A stretch of 64,000 nucleotides of DNA. Origin: Rhodopirellula sp. GTDB taxonomy: Bacteria > Planctomycetota > Planctomycetia > Pirellulales > Thermoguttaceae. The stretch is taken from contig JAAYEH010000035.1 in NCBI GenBank assembly GCA_012728855.1, positions 109,492 to 173,491 on the forward strand. Reading direction: 5' to 3'. Below are positions 8,519-16,810 of the stretch, in pieces (the first letter of the stretch is position 1; the number at the start of each line of letters is the position of its first letter). Both the position numbers and the translations under genes were made by a program. Under the pieces are notes generated by a model. It did not search any database, was not told where the DNA came from, and worked only from the letters and a program-made list of their open reading frames with translations.

Positions 8519-10120
8519 TCAGAACACGAACATCATTTGTAGACGGGCCATGGCAGGCGCCAGCCGTTCATAGTTGCGGGTCACAACGGCACGATCGCGA
8601 TGCTCCAGCTTGCCGACGTGTTGTTGCAGCGATTCCCAGGCGACCGACAAGCGCTCGGAGTTCTTGCGGACAGACTCCGAGCGGGGGTGGCGCAGCAGGT
8701 CGTCATGAAGTTGATGCGCCGACTCGTGAAGGGCTTCCGCGGCAGCAGCCGCTTCGCGGCGGAACTGTGGCGGGTAACGCGACGACGGGCCGAGCCGTTC
8801 GGCGAGATCGCGGAACAGCAGGTCCGTCAGCGAGTCCACCTGACCGGCCAATTCGACGGCCTGCTCGACATCGACCAGCGGCGCGATGCCCAACAGATCC
8901 TGGACCGCCTGAATGTTCTCGTCCGTTTGGGTCAACTGCTGCGCCAGTTCGGGCGCAGTCAGACCCTGGAAACCAGTCCGAAACTGCTGCCACTGGACAT
9001 CCAACGGCCGAAAATCCCATCGCAGGGAATCGAGCGGGTCTTGGCCGGCAGCGGCTTTGCTGAAGTCCGCACACATCGACCGCAGTTCCCGTGCGGCCTC
9101 GACCGCGCCCGCAGCGTCCGGTGTGGCGAGCAGCATCTTCAGGGAAATGCGCTCACACACCGCGTCCACGTTTCGACTCAACGCTGCCGCGCAGCGTGCC
9201 AAGCCACCGCGGTCCATTTCATAGGGGATCCAAAGAACTTCGTGCAGTTGCCGATGCACGTGATTGATGCGCCGAATGTGCCGTTCGCTCTCCTGGGAAT
9301 CCAGGGAGCGAAGCCGGTCCGCCAACGCCCGCCAGTCTTTATGCACCGTCCGATACTGGTTGAGGAATTCGTCGTACGGGACCGGACGGCTGGCACTGGT
9401 CGTCAGGAAATTCACCTGCATCTGAAGTCGCTTCCCCTCGATCAGCAGAACTTGGCTGTCGCGCGAACGCTGCAGCGAGCCGGCGACGTCGTCGAGCAGA
9501 CCGCGCAGGTGCCCGGTTAACGCACCCAAAAGCTGCACGATCTGTTCCCTGTCCACTTGGGGACTAATGGCCAAACGTTGGCAAAGGCGGCCGCTGGACG
9601 CGTTCAGCTTGCGGACGCACTCTCGGCAAGTGGCAGAGATGGCAAAGGAGCCTTCCAGACGCGTGGCCAGAGTCCGCCAATGCCGGTCCACCACCAGAAA
9701 ACCATCGGCCAGCAGCGCAGGTTCCGACTGGGCTTCCACCCTCCGCACCAGGCCGTCCGTCATGGCTTTGACGGCGATTGCATCACCCAGCAGCGGACGC
9801 AACTCGGGACGTACTCCCACTTCCTGACGCAAGATGGCGACGAGTTCGCCGGAGTGCATCGCGAACTCTTCCAGGGCGATCCGAGCGTCGCGAGCGCGTG
9901 GATCGACGGGAGGCTTGGCAGCGGGTGGCCCACCGGGCGGTCTGCCAGGCGGCGGCTGACCGTCACGCGTCAAATGCGGCAGCACTTGGGTTTCAATCAA
10001 AACTCGCAACACGCCGTCGACAAAATCCCGTCGCCGATCGTTCGGCTGCGCCGCCGACACTGTTCCAAGCGGGGCGGACATCAATCCGATGCCGACAACT
10101 GCGATCACCAGGCAACGCAT
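8519..10120 (-). CDS. Exported helical protein of unknown function
   Basis: A 533-residue protein with a clear signal peptide (MRCLVIAVVGIGLMSAPLGTVSAAQP). A Pro/Gly-rich segment at about residues 55-75 is followed by roughly 450 mostly helical residues with no recognised catalytic motif. The start at 10120 is chosen because a strong AGGAGG lies 9 bases upstream; the frame extends 20 codons further, into a region that is not a leader. The stop of the cytochrome gene is 22 bases upstream and its end overlaps this ribosome-binding site region, so the two are almost certainly co-transcribed. This suggests a periplasmic role linked to the cytochrome, but that is inference. Confidence 0.8.
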   Translation of the reverse strand: MRCLVIAVVGIGLMSAPLGTVSAAQPNDRRRDFVDGVLRVLIETQVLPHLTRDGQPPPGRPPGGPPAAKPPVDPRARDARIALEEFAMHSGELVAILRQEVGVRPELRPLLGDAIAVKAMTDGLVRRVEAQSEPALLADGFLVVDRHWRTLATRLEGSFAISATCRECVRKLNASSGRLCQRLAISPQVDREQIVQLLGALTGHLRGLLDDVAGSLQRSRDSQVLLIEGKRLQMQVNFLTTSASRPVPYDEFLNQYRTVHKDWRALADRLRSLDSQESERHIRRINHVHRQLHEVLWIPYEMDRGGLARCAAALSRNVDAVCERISLKMLLATPDAAGAVEAARELRSMCADFSKAAAGQDPLDSLRWDFRPLDVQWQQFRTGFQGLTAPELAQQLTQTDENIQAVQDLLGIAPLVDVEQAVELAGQVDSLTDLLFRDLAERLGPSSRYPPQFRREAAAAAEALHESAHQLHDDLLRHPRSESVRKNSERLSVAWESLQQHVGKLEHRDRAVVTRNYERLAPAMARLQMMFVF

Positions 10121-10142
10121 GTTTTTTACCTCCTTGTGGCGG

Positions 10143-10517
10143 TTACTTGTGCGCGTCGTGACATGCCGCACAGTTGGCAACTCGATTCAATTCCGCGGCC
10201 GCTTCGGGCTTGTCCTCGGCTGCAGCCCGGGCGGCGGCCAGCAGCGCCTTGGTCTTTTCTTCCCAGCTCGCCGCTTCGCCACGCGGCGGGCGCAGGGTAG
10301 CCAGCGCCTGGTACAACTTGACCAACTCGACCTTCTCGGCGCCGGTCGCCACGCCGGTGGCAACTTTCTTTAGCAGTTCCTTGGGCTTCTTATGCGCAGC
10401 CTTCATCACGTCTTTGATCGCGGGTTTTGCATCCGCCCCCGGCGCGATCTCCGGCGCCGCCAACGGCAGGGAGAACAAACAGCCGAACGCGACAAGCCAC
10501 GAGCCAAAACACTTCAT
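10143..10517 (-). CDS. Small c-type cytochrome-like protein
   Basis: A 124-residue exported protein: signal peptide MKCFGSWLVAFGCLFSLPLA, an Ala/Lys-rich helical middle, and one haem-binding CAACH motif six residues from the C-terminus region (NCAACHDAHK). A C-terminal position of the CxxCH fits the small cytochrome c/b562-like helical bundles common in planctomycetes. The start at 10517 is preferred over the upstream ATG at 10553 because GGAGGG lies 8 bases before it and a signal peptide follows directly. It is the first gene of a likely two-gene operon with the exported protein at 8519. Haem attachment is inferred from the motif alone. Confidence 0.82.
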   Translation of the reverse strand: MKCFGSWLVAFGCLFSLPLAAPEIAPGADAKPAIKDVMKAAHKKPKELLKKVATGVATGAEKVELVKLYQALATLRPPRGEAASWEEKTKALLAAARAAAEDKPEAAAELNRVANCAACHDAHK

Positions 10518-10684
10518 CGAACAACCCTCCGTGAAGAACGAACATTTGCACACATCCGCACCGTCCTTCGGGATTCTAACGGATGGAGACTCTCAGGTCC
10601 ACTGCTGGCAGGCGTTCCGGAGTGAGGAAGACCTGTCGGCGGCTTAAACCCGCGGCCGGTTGCCCAGCCCGCCGTCGATCGACA

Positions 10685-10725
10685 GCCAAGAAGGGGGTCG
10701 GGAGTATTCTCCCGCACCCGGCCGA
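10685..10725. repeat. PAL-2 half copy
   Basis: One arm of the PAL-2 family (GGGGGTCGGGAGT) with its neighbouring GGCCGAAA end, but no matching second arm. It lies in the roughly 380-base gap between the cytochrome and GGDEF genes; apart from this and the PAL-1 copy at 10806, nothing was recognised there. Confidence 0.6.
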
Positions 10726-10805
10726 AATAATAGCGGAGATTCAAGAGCCCCGTGTCGTGAGCCGATCGGATGGCTCGACTCTCGACAATCCACTCTCTTC
10801 CTCTT

Positions 10806-10902
10806 AGAGCCTATCCCAGAACCGTAGGGGACTGGCTCATTTTGCGGAGTCTTCGGAGCAAAATGTGCCTGTCCCCTTCTCCTCGGTTTTGGGGTAGGCT
10901 CT
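10806..10902. repeat. PAL-1 palindrome at the stop of the GGDEF gene
   Basis: Outer arms AGAGCCTA / TAGGCTCT enclose the PAL-1 core in reverse orientation (GGGGACTGGCTC … GTGCCTGTCCCC). The stop TGA of the GGDEF gene (complement of 10902-10904) overlaps the last base. Confidence 0.85.
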
Positions 10903-12470
10903 CAGGCCGATTGCAGCCGTTCCAATGCCGCGGTGACCGTATCGGACCAATTCCCGTTGTGGAAATACCCGCGGTTCCCACCGGCCTTGATCGAGGCCGA
11001 GAGGGCCTCTTCGGCGCGGCGGAGCAAACTCTTGGTGTCGTCGCTCTCGCTGGCCTCCGCGCCTCCAATGCTGATCGTAAGGCGGTGCTCACGGCCGTCG
11101 AGCGACAGTTTGCACTCGGCCACGGTCTTGCGAAGCCGTTCCGCAATGGCGATCATGTTCGCCATGCCCGCGCCCGGCAGAAGCACGCCGAACGTGTTGT
11201 CGTCATAGCTGCCGACGCCGTCTTCGTCTCGGGTGGCGGCGGCGAGATACTTGGCCGTCAGGTTCGTCAGCAGGTCGGCGGATTTCTGCCCGTGAGTTTC
11301 GCCAACCCGGTCAAGGTGATCAATGCGAACCAGGATGACCGACGGCGCCGCTCCACCGCGTTTGAATTCGGCGATGCGATGGCGCAAGAGCGTGCAAAAC
11401 TGCATTCGGCTCGGTGGCCAGCTCTCGGCCGTACTCTCCTCCTCGCAGTCTTCACAGGAAGTGTCGCGGCGATCGCCGTCGGCCGTTGCGGATGCGGCCG
11501 GTTTGGGCTCCGGAAAACTCTCGGGAGAAGGCCGGTTCGGGACGGGTTGCTCAGGGAAGGCGTTCGGGTCGCGGGTCAGCGGATGGCTGGTGCGGCCGTC
11601 GTGCCACCATGTGCGATTTCGGCCCGCCTCCTTGGCGGCGTAGAGCGCAAGATCGGCTCGTTCGATCAAGGTCGTCTCGCTATCCGTTTCGAGCAGTTGG
11701 GCGATGCCGAGACTAGCGGTAACGCCCACTTCGCTTCCCGCGAATGTAAACCGCAGCGCGGCGATGGCCTGCCGGACCCGTTCGATGTGCGCTTCGGCGT
11801 CGGAGACGGTCTTTCCCGGCAGCACCAGCACGAACTCCTCGCCCCCGAATCGCGCGGCCATGCCATGCTGGCTAGCGTGGTGCGCGAGCACTTGGGCCAC
11901 CTCGATCAGCACTTCGTCGCCGGCATGGTGACCGTAGGTGTCGTTGAATCTCTTGAAATGATCCACGTCGACCATGGTCAGGCACAGCGGGTTTCCGGTT
12001 CGTTCGAACTCGGCAAGATTCCGGCCGAGTTCGGCGTCCAGCGCGCGGCGGTTCGGCAGCCCGGTCATGGGATCGGTACGGGCCTCCGCGGCATACGACG
12101 CGATTTCTTGGGCTTGCTCCTGCAGGCGGCTTTCGGCCAAGGCAAGCTGTTCCTGCATGGCGTGGTTCGCGTCGAAGAGCTTGGCGACGGCACGAACCAC
12201 CGCCTGCGAATCCCCTGCGCCGGCGGCCAATTCGTCGTTGGCCTCTTGCACCTTGCTGCTGTGCTCGCCGACGTCGCTGGCCATACGCGTGGCCAAATCC
12301 TGCAAGCGGGAAAGAACCTCGCCGGCCCGCTCGATGTTGCTCTCCGGCTCCGCGTCGGTGTCGACCGTGGCCATTCCGGCGTACCTGCCGCCGCGAAACC
12401 ACCATCCCAAACCGACTCCCGCCATGGCAGCCAGCGCCATGCATACGAATTCCGTGACCGCTGGTGACAT
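10902..12470 (-). CDS. Diguanylate cyclase with tandem GGDEF domains, second one degenerate
   Basis: A 522-residue membrane-anchored signalling enzyme. An N-terminal membrane helix (residues about 5-25) is followed by a helical linker to about 125. The first GGDEF domain (about 130-290) is complete: DPMTGLPNRRAL, DVDHFKRFND, RFGGEEFVLVLPG, with the signature GGEEF, so it should make cyclic di-GMP from two GTP. After a low-complexity Pro/Ser linker comes a second GGDEF-like domain (about 360-505). Its signature reads YDDNTFG instead of GGDEF, so it is probably inactive and may regulate the first. The ATG at 12470 gives a standard membrane N-terminus. It is divergent from the HAMP-REC gene, another signalling protein. 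Confidence 0.92.
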   Translation of the reverse strand: MSPAVTEFVCMALAAMAGVGLGWWFRGGRYAGMATVDTDAEPESNIERAGEVLSRLQDLATRMASDVGEHSSKVQEANDELAAGAGDSQAVVRAVAKLFDANHAMQEQLALAESRLQEQAQEIASYAAEARTDPMTGLPNRRALDAELGRNLAEFERTGNPLCLTMVDVDHFKRFNDTYGHHAGDEVLIEVAQVLAHHASQHGMAARFGGEEFVLVLPGKTVSDAEAHIERVRQAIAALRFTFAGSEVGVTASLGIAQLLETDSETTLIERADLALYAAKEAGRNRTWWHDGRTSHPLTRDPNAFPEQPVPNRPSPESFPEPKPAASATADGDRRDTSCEDCEEESTAESWPPSRMQFCTLLRHRIAEFKRGGAAPSVILVRIDHLDRVGETHGQKSADLLTNLTAKYLAAATRDEDGVGSYDDNTFGVLLPGAGMANMIAIAERLRKTVAECKLSLDGREHRLTISIGGAEASESDDTKSLLRRAEEALSASIKAGGNRGYFHNGNWSDTVTAALERLQSA

Positions 12471-12674
12471 GTTTCTTGCTCTCGCCCACGTACGTTCACG
12501 CTCACCACTCTATAACGTAGGACGTGCCGAGGACGGGTCAAGTCTGGGTCTGAACATTCCCGTTTCCTTCCGGATAATCCGCAGGAAGCGAAAAGGTCAG
12601 TAGCCTGGCTGCTGCGAGCAGCCTAACTGTTTGACCGTTGGAAAAAACGGTACGACCAGGGGGTATCGGTGAGC

Positions 12675-12680
12675 TATAAT
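12675..12680 (+). promoter_or_regulatory. Candidate -10 element (TATAAT) upstream of the HAMP-REC gene
   Basis: A perfect TATAAT sits 44 bases before the ATG at 12724. No convincing -35 box lies at the right distance (TACGAC at 12651 is weak). Single-element evidence only. Confidence 0.4.
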
Positions 12681-12723
12681 TGCGAGTCCGCTTGGCACTC
12701 GAAGATTTCAGGATCCCCCCGAT

Positions 12724-14154
12724 ATGCGGAAAGTCCCTCTTGGCCGGCCAACTCCTTCCCGATTCGGCTTGAAACGGCAGGTATCGCTGGCCGCCGTTGT
12801 CTTGGCGGTCGGCCTGGCCGGCGCCACGCTATCTGCGTACTGTTTCCAGGCGAGGCTGTCCGACGCCACGCGAGACCTGGTCGCAATTCACGTTCCCGCG
12901 AGCACGATGGCCCAGCGGATCGCCCTTGGTGCGGCTCGCTGCCTCGTGCTGGAGTCGGAATTCGAAACGGCTCACCTGGCGAGCCCGCGGTCGCGCGAAA
13001 AAGCGGAACGGGCGTGGGCTCGCGCCTTCGATGCGATGCGGGAAACATTGCGGGAAGGAGAAACTCGCGACTTGCAGACGACCGATCGGCTGCCGTTGAC
13101 CCGCTGGTTGGCACTCGCCGACCTGCATAGGCAAGAATTCCTTGTGGCGGCACGCGAGGCGAAAGCCGGCCGAAGCGATTCTCCATCTTCCATCCACGAG
13201 GCATTGGAACCATCGCGTTCGCCCCTCCGCTCGATCGTGGCGGAGGCCGAGCGCCATGCCAATCTCGAGGTAGAGGCTTGCCGGGCCGGCAGATTTAGTC
13301 TCGAGCGGCTTATCAACGATCTCAGAGCGTTGATCGCGCTCCGCGCACTGTTCGCTTTTCTCGCCTTGGTCGCCGCAACTGTGTGGTTCTCTCGCAACGT
13401 GCTGCGACGGATCGAAGTGATTTCGGCGGCAGCAGGTCGGTGTGCCGCCGGCAAGCTCGGTACTCGCGTCGTCTCCCGATCCAACGACGAACTTGGCGTT
13501 CTCGCCCATCAATTCAATGAAATGGCTTCGCGACTCTCGATTGGGCCGCCGCCGGTGCAGACCGGCCATACAGCCGCGCGAAATCGGGCCTCGAGCAAGC
13601 CTGAGGAGGAGAAAAAACCGCCGATGGCCGCGTCGGTGAAATCGTGGTACGACGCTTCCGGTCCGCAGCGGCCCGCCGAATTGCCGTCGCCGAGCAATCA
13701 GCAGGCTCTTTCCGGTGGTCGTGTCGAGGATAGTGCATTCCGGATCCTCCTGGCGGAAGATGGCCCCGAGAACCAGCGTTTGATCTCGTTTGTCCTCAAA
13801 CGCGCCGGCGCCGAGGTAACCGTCGTCAACGACGGTCAAAAGGCGCTCGACGCCGTGCTGGGGCGGCAGTCGCCTTTGCCGTCGGACGACAAGAATCGCT
13901 TCGATGTTGTTTTCATGGACATCGACATGCCCGTCATGGACGGTTGCGAGGCGACACGGCGGTTGCGGCAGGCCGGCTACGGCGGGCTGGTGATCGCGCT
14001 GACGGCCCACGCGACTCGCTACGACCGCGATATCTGTTTGGCCGCCGGGTTCGACGATTACGTGAAGAAGCCGATCGGCCGCAATACTCTATTGGAGATC
14101 ATGTCGCGGCACGCCGTTCGGCCGGGGCTATGTGCGGAGGCCGCCGGCACATGA
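12724..14154 (+). CDS. Membrane HAMP protein with C-terminal REC domain and no kinase
   Basis: A 476-residue protein. Two membrane helices (about 18-37 and 200-223) bracket a helical sensor region. A HAMP domain follows (about 223-275, RIEVISAAAGRCAAGKLGTR then NDELGVLAHQFNEMASRL). A disordered linker leads straight to a receiver domain (about 338-465). The receiver keeps its acidic pair (AEDG), the phospho-acceptor Asp in FMDIDMPVMDG, the Thr in ALTAHA and the Lys in VKKPI. The histidine kinase and ATPase domains normally found between HAMP and REC are absent, with no sign of a frameshift. The protein may therefore receive phosphate from a separate kinase. Confidence 0.88.
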   Translation: MRKVPLGRPTPSRFGLKRQVSLAAVVLAVGLAGATLSAYCFQARLSDATRDLVAIHVPASTMAQRIALGAARCLVLESEFETAHLASPRSREKAERAWARAFDAMRETLREGETRDLQTTDRLPLTRWLALADLHRQEFLVAAREAKAGRSDSPSSIHEALEPSRSPLRSIVAEAERHANLEVEACRAGRFSLERLINDLRALIALRALFAFLALVAATVWFSRNVLRRIEVISAAAGRCAAGKLGTRVVSRSNDELGVLAHQFNEMASRLSIGPPPVQTGHTAARNRASSKPEEEKKPPMAASVKSWYDASGPQRPAELPSPSNQQALSGGRVEDSAFRILLAEDGPENQRLISFVLKRAGAEVTVVNDGQKALDAVLGRQSPLPSDDKNRFDVVFMDIDMPVMDGCEATRRLRQAGYGGLVIALTAHATRYDRDICLAAGFDDYVKKPIGRNTLLEIMSRHAVRPGLCAEAAGT

Positions 14155-14209
14155 TCTTCAAGCTCGTTTTCGTGTTTCCCGCTTTGCTCTGCGGCAACGG
14201 CGCGTGCTA

Positions 14210-14311
14210 AGAGCCTGTCCAAAAACCGCTGGAGACTGGCTCATTTTTGCGGAGTCTTTGGAGCAGAATACGCCCCTCCCCTTCTCCCGACGCGGTTTTA
14301 GGACAGGCTCT
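14210..14311. repeat. PAL-1 palindrome, diverged copy
   Basis: Outer arms AGAGCCTGTCC / GGACAGGCTCT enclose a decayed core (GGAGACTGGCTC). It lies between the convergent HAMP-REC and M14 carboxypeptidase genes. Confidence 0.85.
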
Positions 14312-14332
14312 ATGCGTCAAACAACCAACGAG

Positions 14333-15553
14333 CTACTCGTCGCCTCCGAAATACTCAAAAGACACCTCGGCCAGCCCGGCGCCGAACTGCTTCCAGTGCG
14401 CGCTGTTCGGATAGTCGTCCAACGCGGCGATGCGGTTTGCATTGAGTTCCTGCACGCAGGCGGTCACGCCAAAGCGTTCCAAGAGTCCTTCCCCGAAGCT
14501 GCCCGGGTTTCGATAGCCGCTGCCGGTGCTCCCCTCGCTGAACCAGGTGTGGCGGCGGAGCAGTTCTTCAAACCGTTTCATGCGGGCGAGATACGCTTCC
14601 AGGTCGCCTTCCGGCCGGCTGACGTGCAGCTTGCCGCTTGCGTCGTTGTGGAAATCAATGGCCAGCTCGGGCCGGCGGCCGGCGGCGAGCATTTTCTCCA
14701 ACCACGACTCCAACGCATGGTTCTCAGGGGCAAGCGTGGGATCGGCCGGGCGATCCCACTCGCGGTTGAGATCCTTGCCGAGGAGGTTGAAACGCGTGTG
14801 CCCCCTCGCCACACCGTCCTTGTTCGCCATCGGCATGATCCAGACACAATATCGCCCCAGCAGACGGTCGGCGTCCGCTTCAAGCAGCCGGCGGATCAGG
14901 CCCTCGACTACCCAATTTCCTCCCGGCTCCCAGGGATGCGATCGGGCGCGCAGCAGGACGTGATGGTGCGCGTCCGGATTGCCGACACGGATGATTTCCA
15001 GCGGCCGGCGCTCCACCGTCCGCCCGATCTCGGTGATTTCGACGCGCGGATGATCGGCGATTTCGGCCTTTAGCGTTTCGAGATCTGTGATGCGATAGGG
15101 TTCCAGCCTGGCGACGTAGAGCGAATCTTGCTGCATGTGAACTTGGAGTTGGAGGAGGTTGCCTTCCAGCCGCTTGCCTTGGATCGGGCTCCAGCGCTTG
15201 CCGTCGAGAGAAACGAAGCTGATCGTTTCATCGGAGACCGGCGAACCGACCTTGCTGTTCCATACGTTGTCAAACGGCCCGAGCACGAGCGTGAAATCGG
15301 CGCCGGCGTTGCCTTGGAGTTGGAAGAACCAGTGCCCGTTGGCTCGGTTCGGCGACGATCGCTGCTGGTCGTACACCAGGTGGATGCGGATTGAGCCGGC
15401 GTCGTCGACCTCCCACCACAGCGGCGAGGCATTTTCAAAGCTCGTGTTGATGAAGGCCAGATCAGGGTGGACGGGCACCGTGGCCGGCTCCTCGGCCCAA
15501 AGCGGACCAGCAAACGCCCAGACGGCGAGAATCGCGACAGTTCGGCAACGCAT
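14333..15553 (-). CDS. M14 family zinc carboxypeptidase, exported
   Basis: A 406-residue protein that begins with a signal peptide (MRCRTVAILAVWAFAGPLWAEE). Residues about 20-150 form a beta-sandwich like the N-terminal domain of cytosolic-type carboxypeptidases. The peptidase domain carries the zinc ligands HPWE (near 205) and the His in DFHND (near 297), the substrate-binding stretch MANKDGVARGHTR and LGKDLNREW, and the catalytic Glu in CVQELN (near 365). It should remove C-terminal residues from peptides outside the cytoplasm. The frame stays open to 16798, but everything beyond 15553 is the shadow of the lipoprotein gene on the other strand, so the ATG at 15553 is the start. Confidence 0.9.
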   Translation of the reverse strand: MRCRTVAILAVWAFAGPLWAEEPATVPVHPDLAFINTSFENASPLWWEVDDAGSIRIHLVYDQQRSSPNRANGHWFFQLQGNAGADFTLVLGPFDNVWNSKVGSPVSDETISFVSLDGKRWSPIQGKRLEGNLLQLQVHMQQDSLYVARLEPYRITDLETLKAEIADHPRVEITEIGRTVERRPLEIIRVGNPDAHHHVLLRARSHPWEPGGNWVVEGLIRRLLEADADRLLGRYCVWIMPMANKDGVARGHTRFNLLGKDLNREWDRPADPTLAPENHALESWLEKMLAAGRRPELAIDFHNDASGKLHVSRPEGDLEAYLARMKRFEELLRRHTWFSEGSTGSGYRNPGSFGEGLLERFGVTACVQELNANRIAALDDYPNSAHWKQFGAGLAEVSFEYFGGDE

Positions 15554-15772
15554 CGTTGTGGACAACGGTTTCTCCTCGGCAAACAGGAATGATCTCGAGC
15601 CCTGGCGACGGTGAATATCGAGACTAATTCCTCCGCGAAGTCGCGTCAAGCCGCTCTGGACGCCAGGCCAATGTTGACCCGCGGCTTCGCGGCCGGGTAG
15701 AAAGATAGCAGCCGGGTTGCGGGCTGCCGGCATCGCTTTTCCACAGTTCGATCCCTTCACAAGGTTCTCCAC

Positions 15773-16783
15773 ATGCACACGCCACTTCCGCTCGTATTTC
15801 TCTTGTCGCTCGCGTTGCTGGCAAGCTGCAGTCGCCGGCCGCAGCCGGCCGGCTTGCAGACCTCCCCCGCCGCGACTGGCCAGCTCACCATTGCAGTCAT
15901 CCCCAAAAGCACCGGGGCCGAATTCTGGGAGACGGTGGAAGAAGGAGCCCGCCAGGCCGCCGACGAACTCGATGTGGAGATCCACTGGGAAGGTCCGATC
16001 GCGGAAACCGAGATCGCCGAGCAGAACAAAATCATCGAGAACATGGTCAACCTTCAGGTCGACGGCATTGCGTTGGCTCCGCTCAATCCCAAGGCGATGC
16101 GCAAACCGGTCGAAACGGCCGTGTCGGCCGGCATACCCGTGGTTATCTTCGATTCGGCCATCGACGGCGACGCCCACACGAGTTTTGTCGCAACCGACAA
16201 CCGGCAAGGCGGCGTCCTCGGGGCGGAAAAACTCCTCGAACTCCTTGGCGAGGCCGACGGCAAGAAGGTGATGCTGATGCGGTTCATCCAGGGCACGGCG
16301 AGCACCGAAGCCCGCGCCCAAGGCTTCTTGGAGACCGCCAAGGCCGCCGGGCTTCAGGTCGCCGCCGATCCGTTCTCTGAAGACGCCACGGTGGCCGGCT
16401 GCAAGAAGACGGCCGCCAACACCCTCGAAGGTTTCGTGCGCGACGGCCAATTGGAGTTGGACGGGATCTTTGCCTGCAACGACCGCGCATCGCTCGGGAT
16501 GCTCGCTGCCCTGGAAGACCTCCGCAAGAGCAACGTCAAAGTCGCAACGAAATTCGTTGGCTTCGATTTCACTCCGCGTCTTGTCGAGGCGCTGGAGCAT
16601 GGCGGAATCGACGCTTTGGTCGTCCAGAATCCGCGCAAGATGGGCTACCTGGCCGTAAAGACGCTCGCCCTGCATCTGCGGGGCGAACCGGCCGAAGCGA
16701 GGATCGATACGGGCGTGGAGGTGGTGACCCGCCAACGATTGGAGAGCGACGAAGCTATTCGGCAACTGGTTGGGGCAAAGTAG
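15773..16783 (+). CDS. Sugar ABC transporter substrate-binding lipoprotein (RbsB-like)
   Basis: A 336-residue periplasmic binding protein of the ribose/galactose type. A lipoprotein leader (MHTPLPLVFLLSLALLASC) supplies the lipidated Cys. The mature domain shows the family signatures: IAVIPKSTGAEFW, ENMVNLQVDGIALAPLNP, GIPVVIFDSAI, and the hinge and ligand positions FACNDRASLGMLAAL and VVQNPRKMGYLAVK. No permease or ATPase gene is adjacent, so the transporter partner must be encoded elsewhere, or the protein acts as a sensor. It is divergent from the M14 carboxypeptidase with a 219-base gap and convergent with the Gfo/Idh gene at 16811. Confidence 0.92.
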   Translation: MHTPLPLVFLLSLALLASCSRRPQPAGLQTSPAATGQLTIAVIPKSTGAEFWETVEEGARQAADELDVEIHWEGPIAETEIAEQNKIIENMVNLQVDGIALAPLNPKAMRKPVETAVSAGIPVVIFDSAIDGDAHTSFVATDNRQGGVLGAEKLLELLGEADGKKVMLMRFIQGTASTEARAQGFLETAKAAGLQVAADPFSEDATVAGCKKTAANTLEGFVRDGQLELDGIFACNDRASLGMLAALEDLRKSNVKVATKFVGFDFTPRLVEALEHGGIDALVVQNPRKMGYLAVKTLALHLRGEPAEARIDTGVEVVTRQRLESDEAIRQLVGAK

Positions 16784-16810
16784 CGGCGCCGACCGCAAGA
16801 GGCGGAGATC

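Noticed and set aside
14333..16798. A single 821-residue reverse-strand gene
   Set aside because: Residues upstream of 15553 are the antisense shadow of the sugar-binding lipoprotein; a signal peptide and the M14 fold begin only at 15553.
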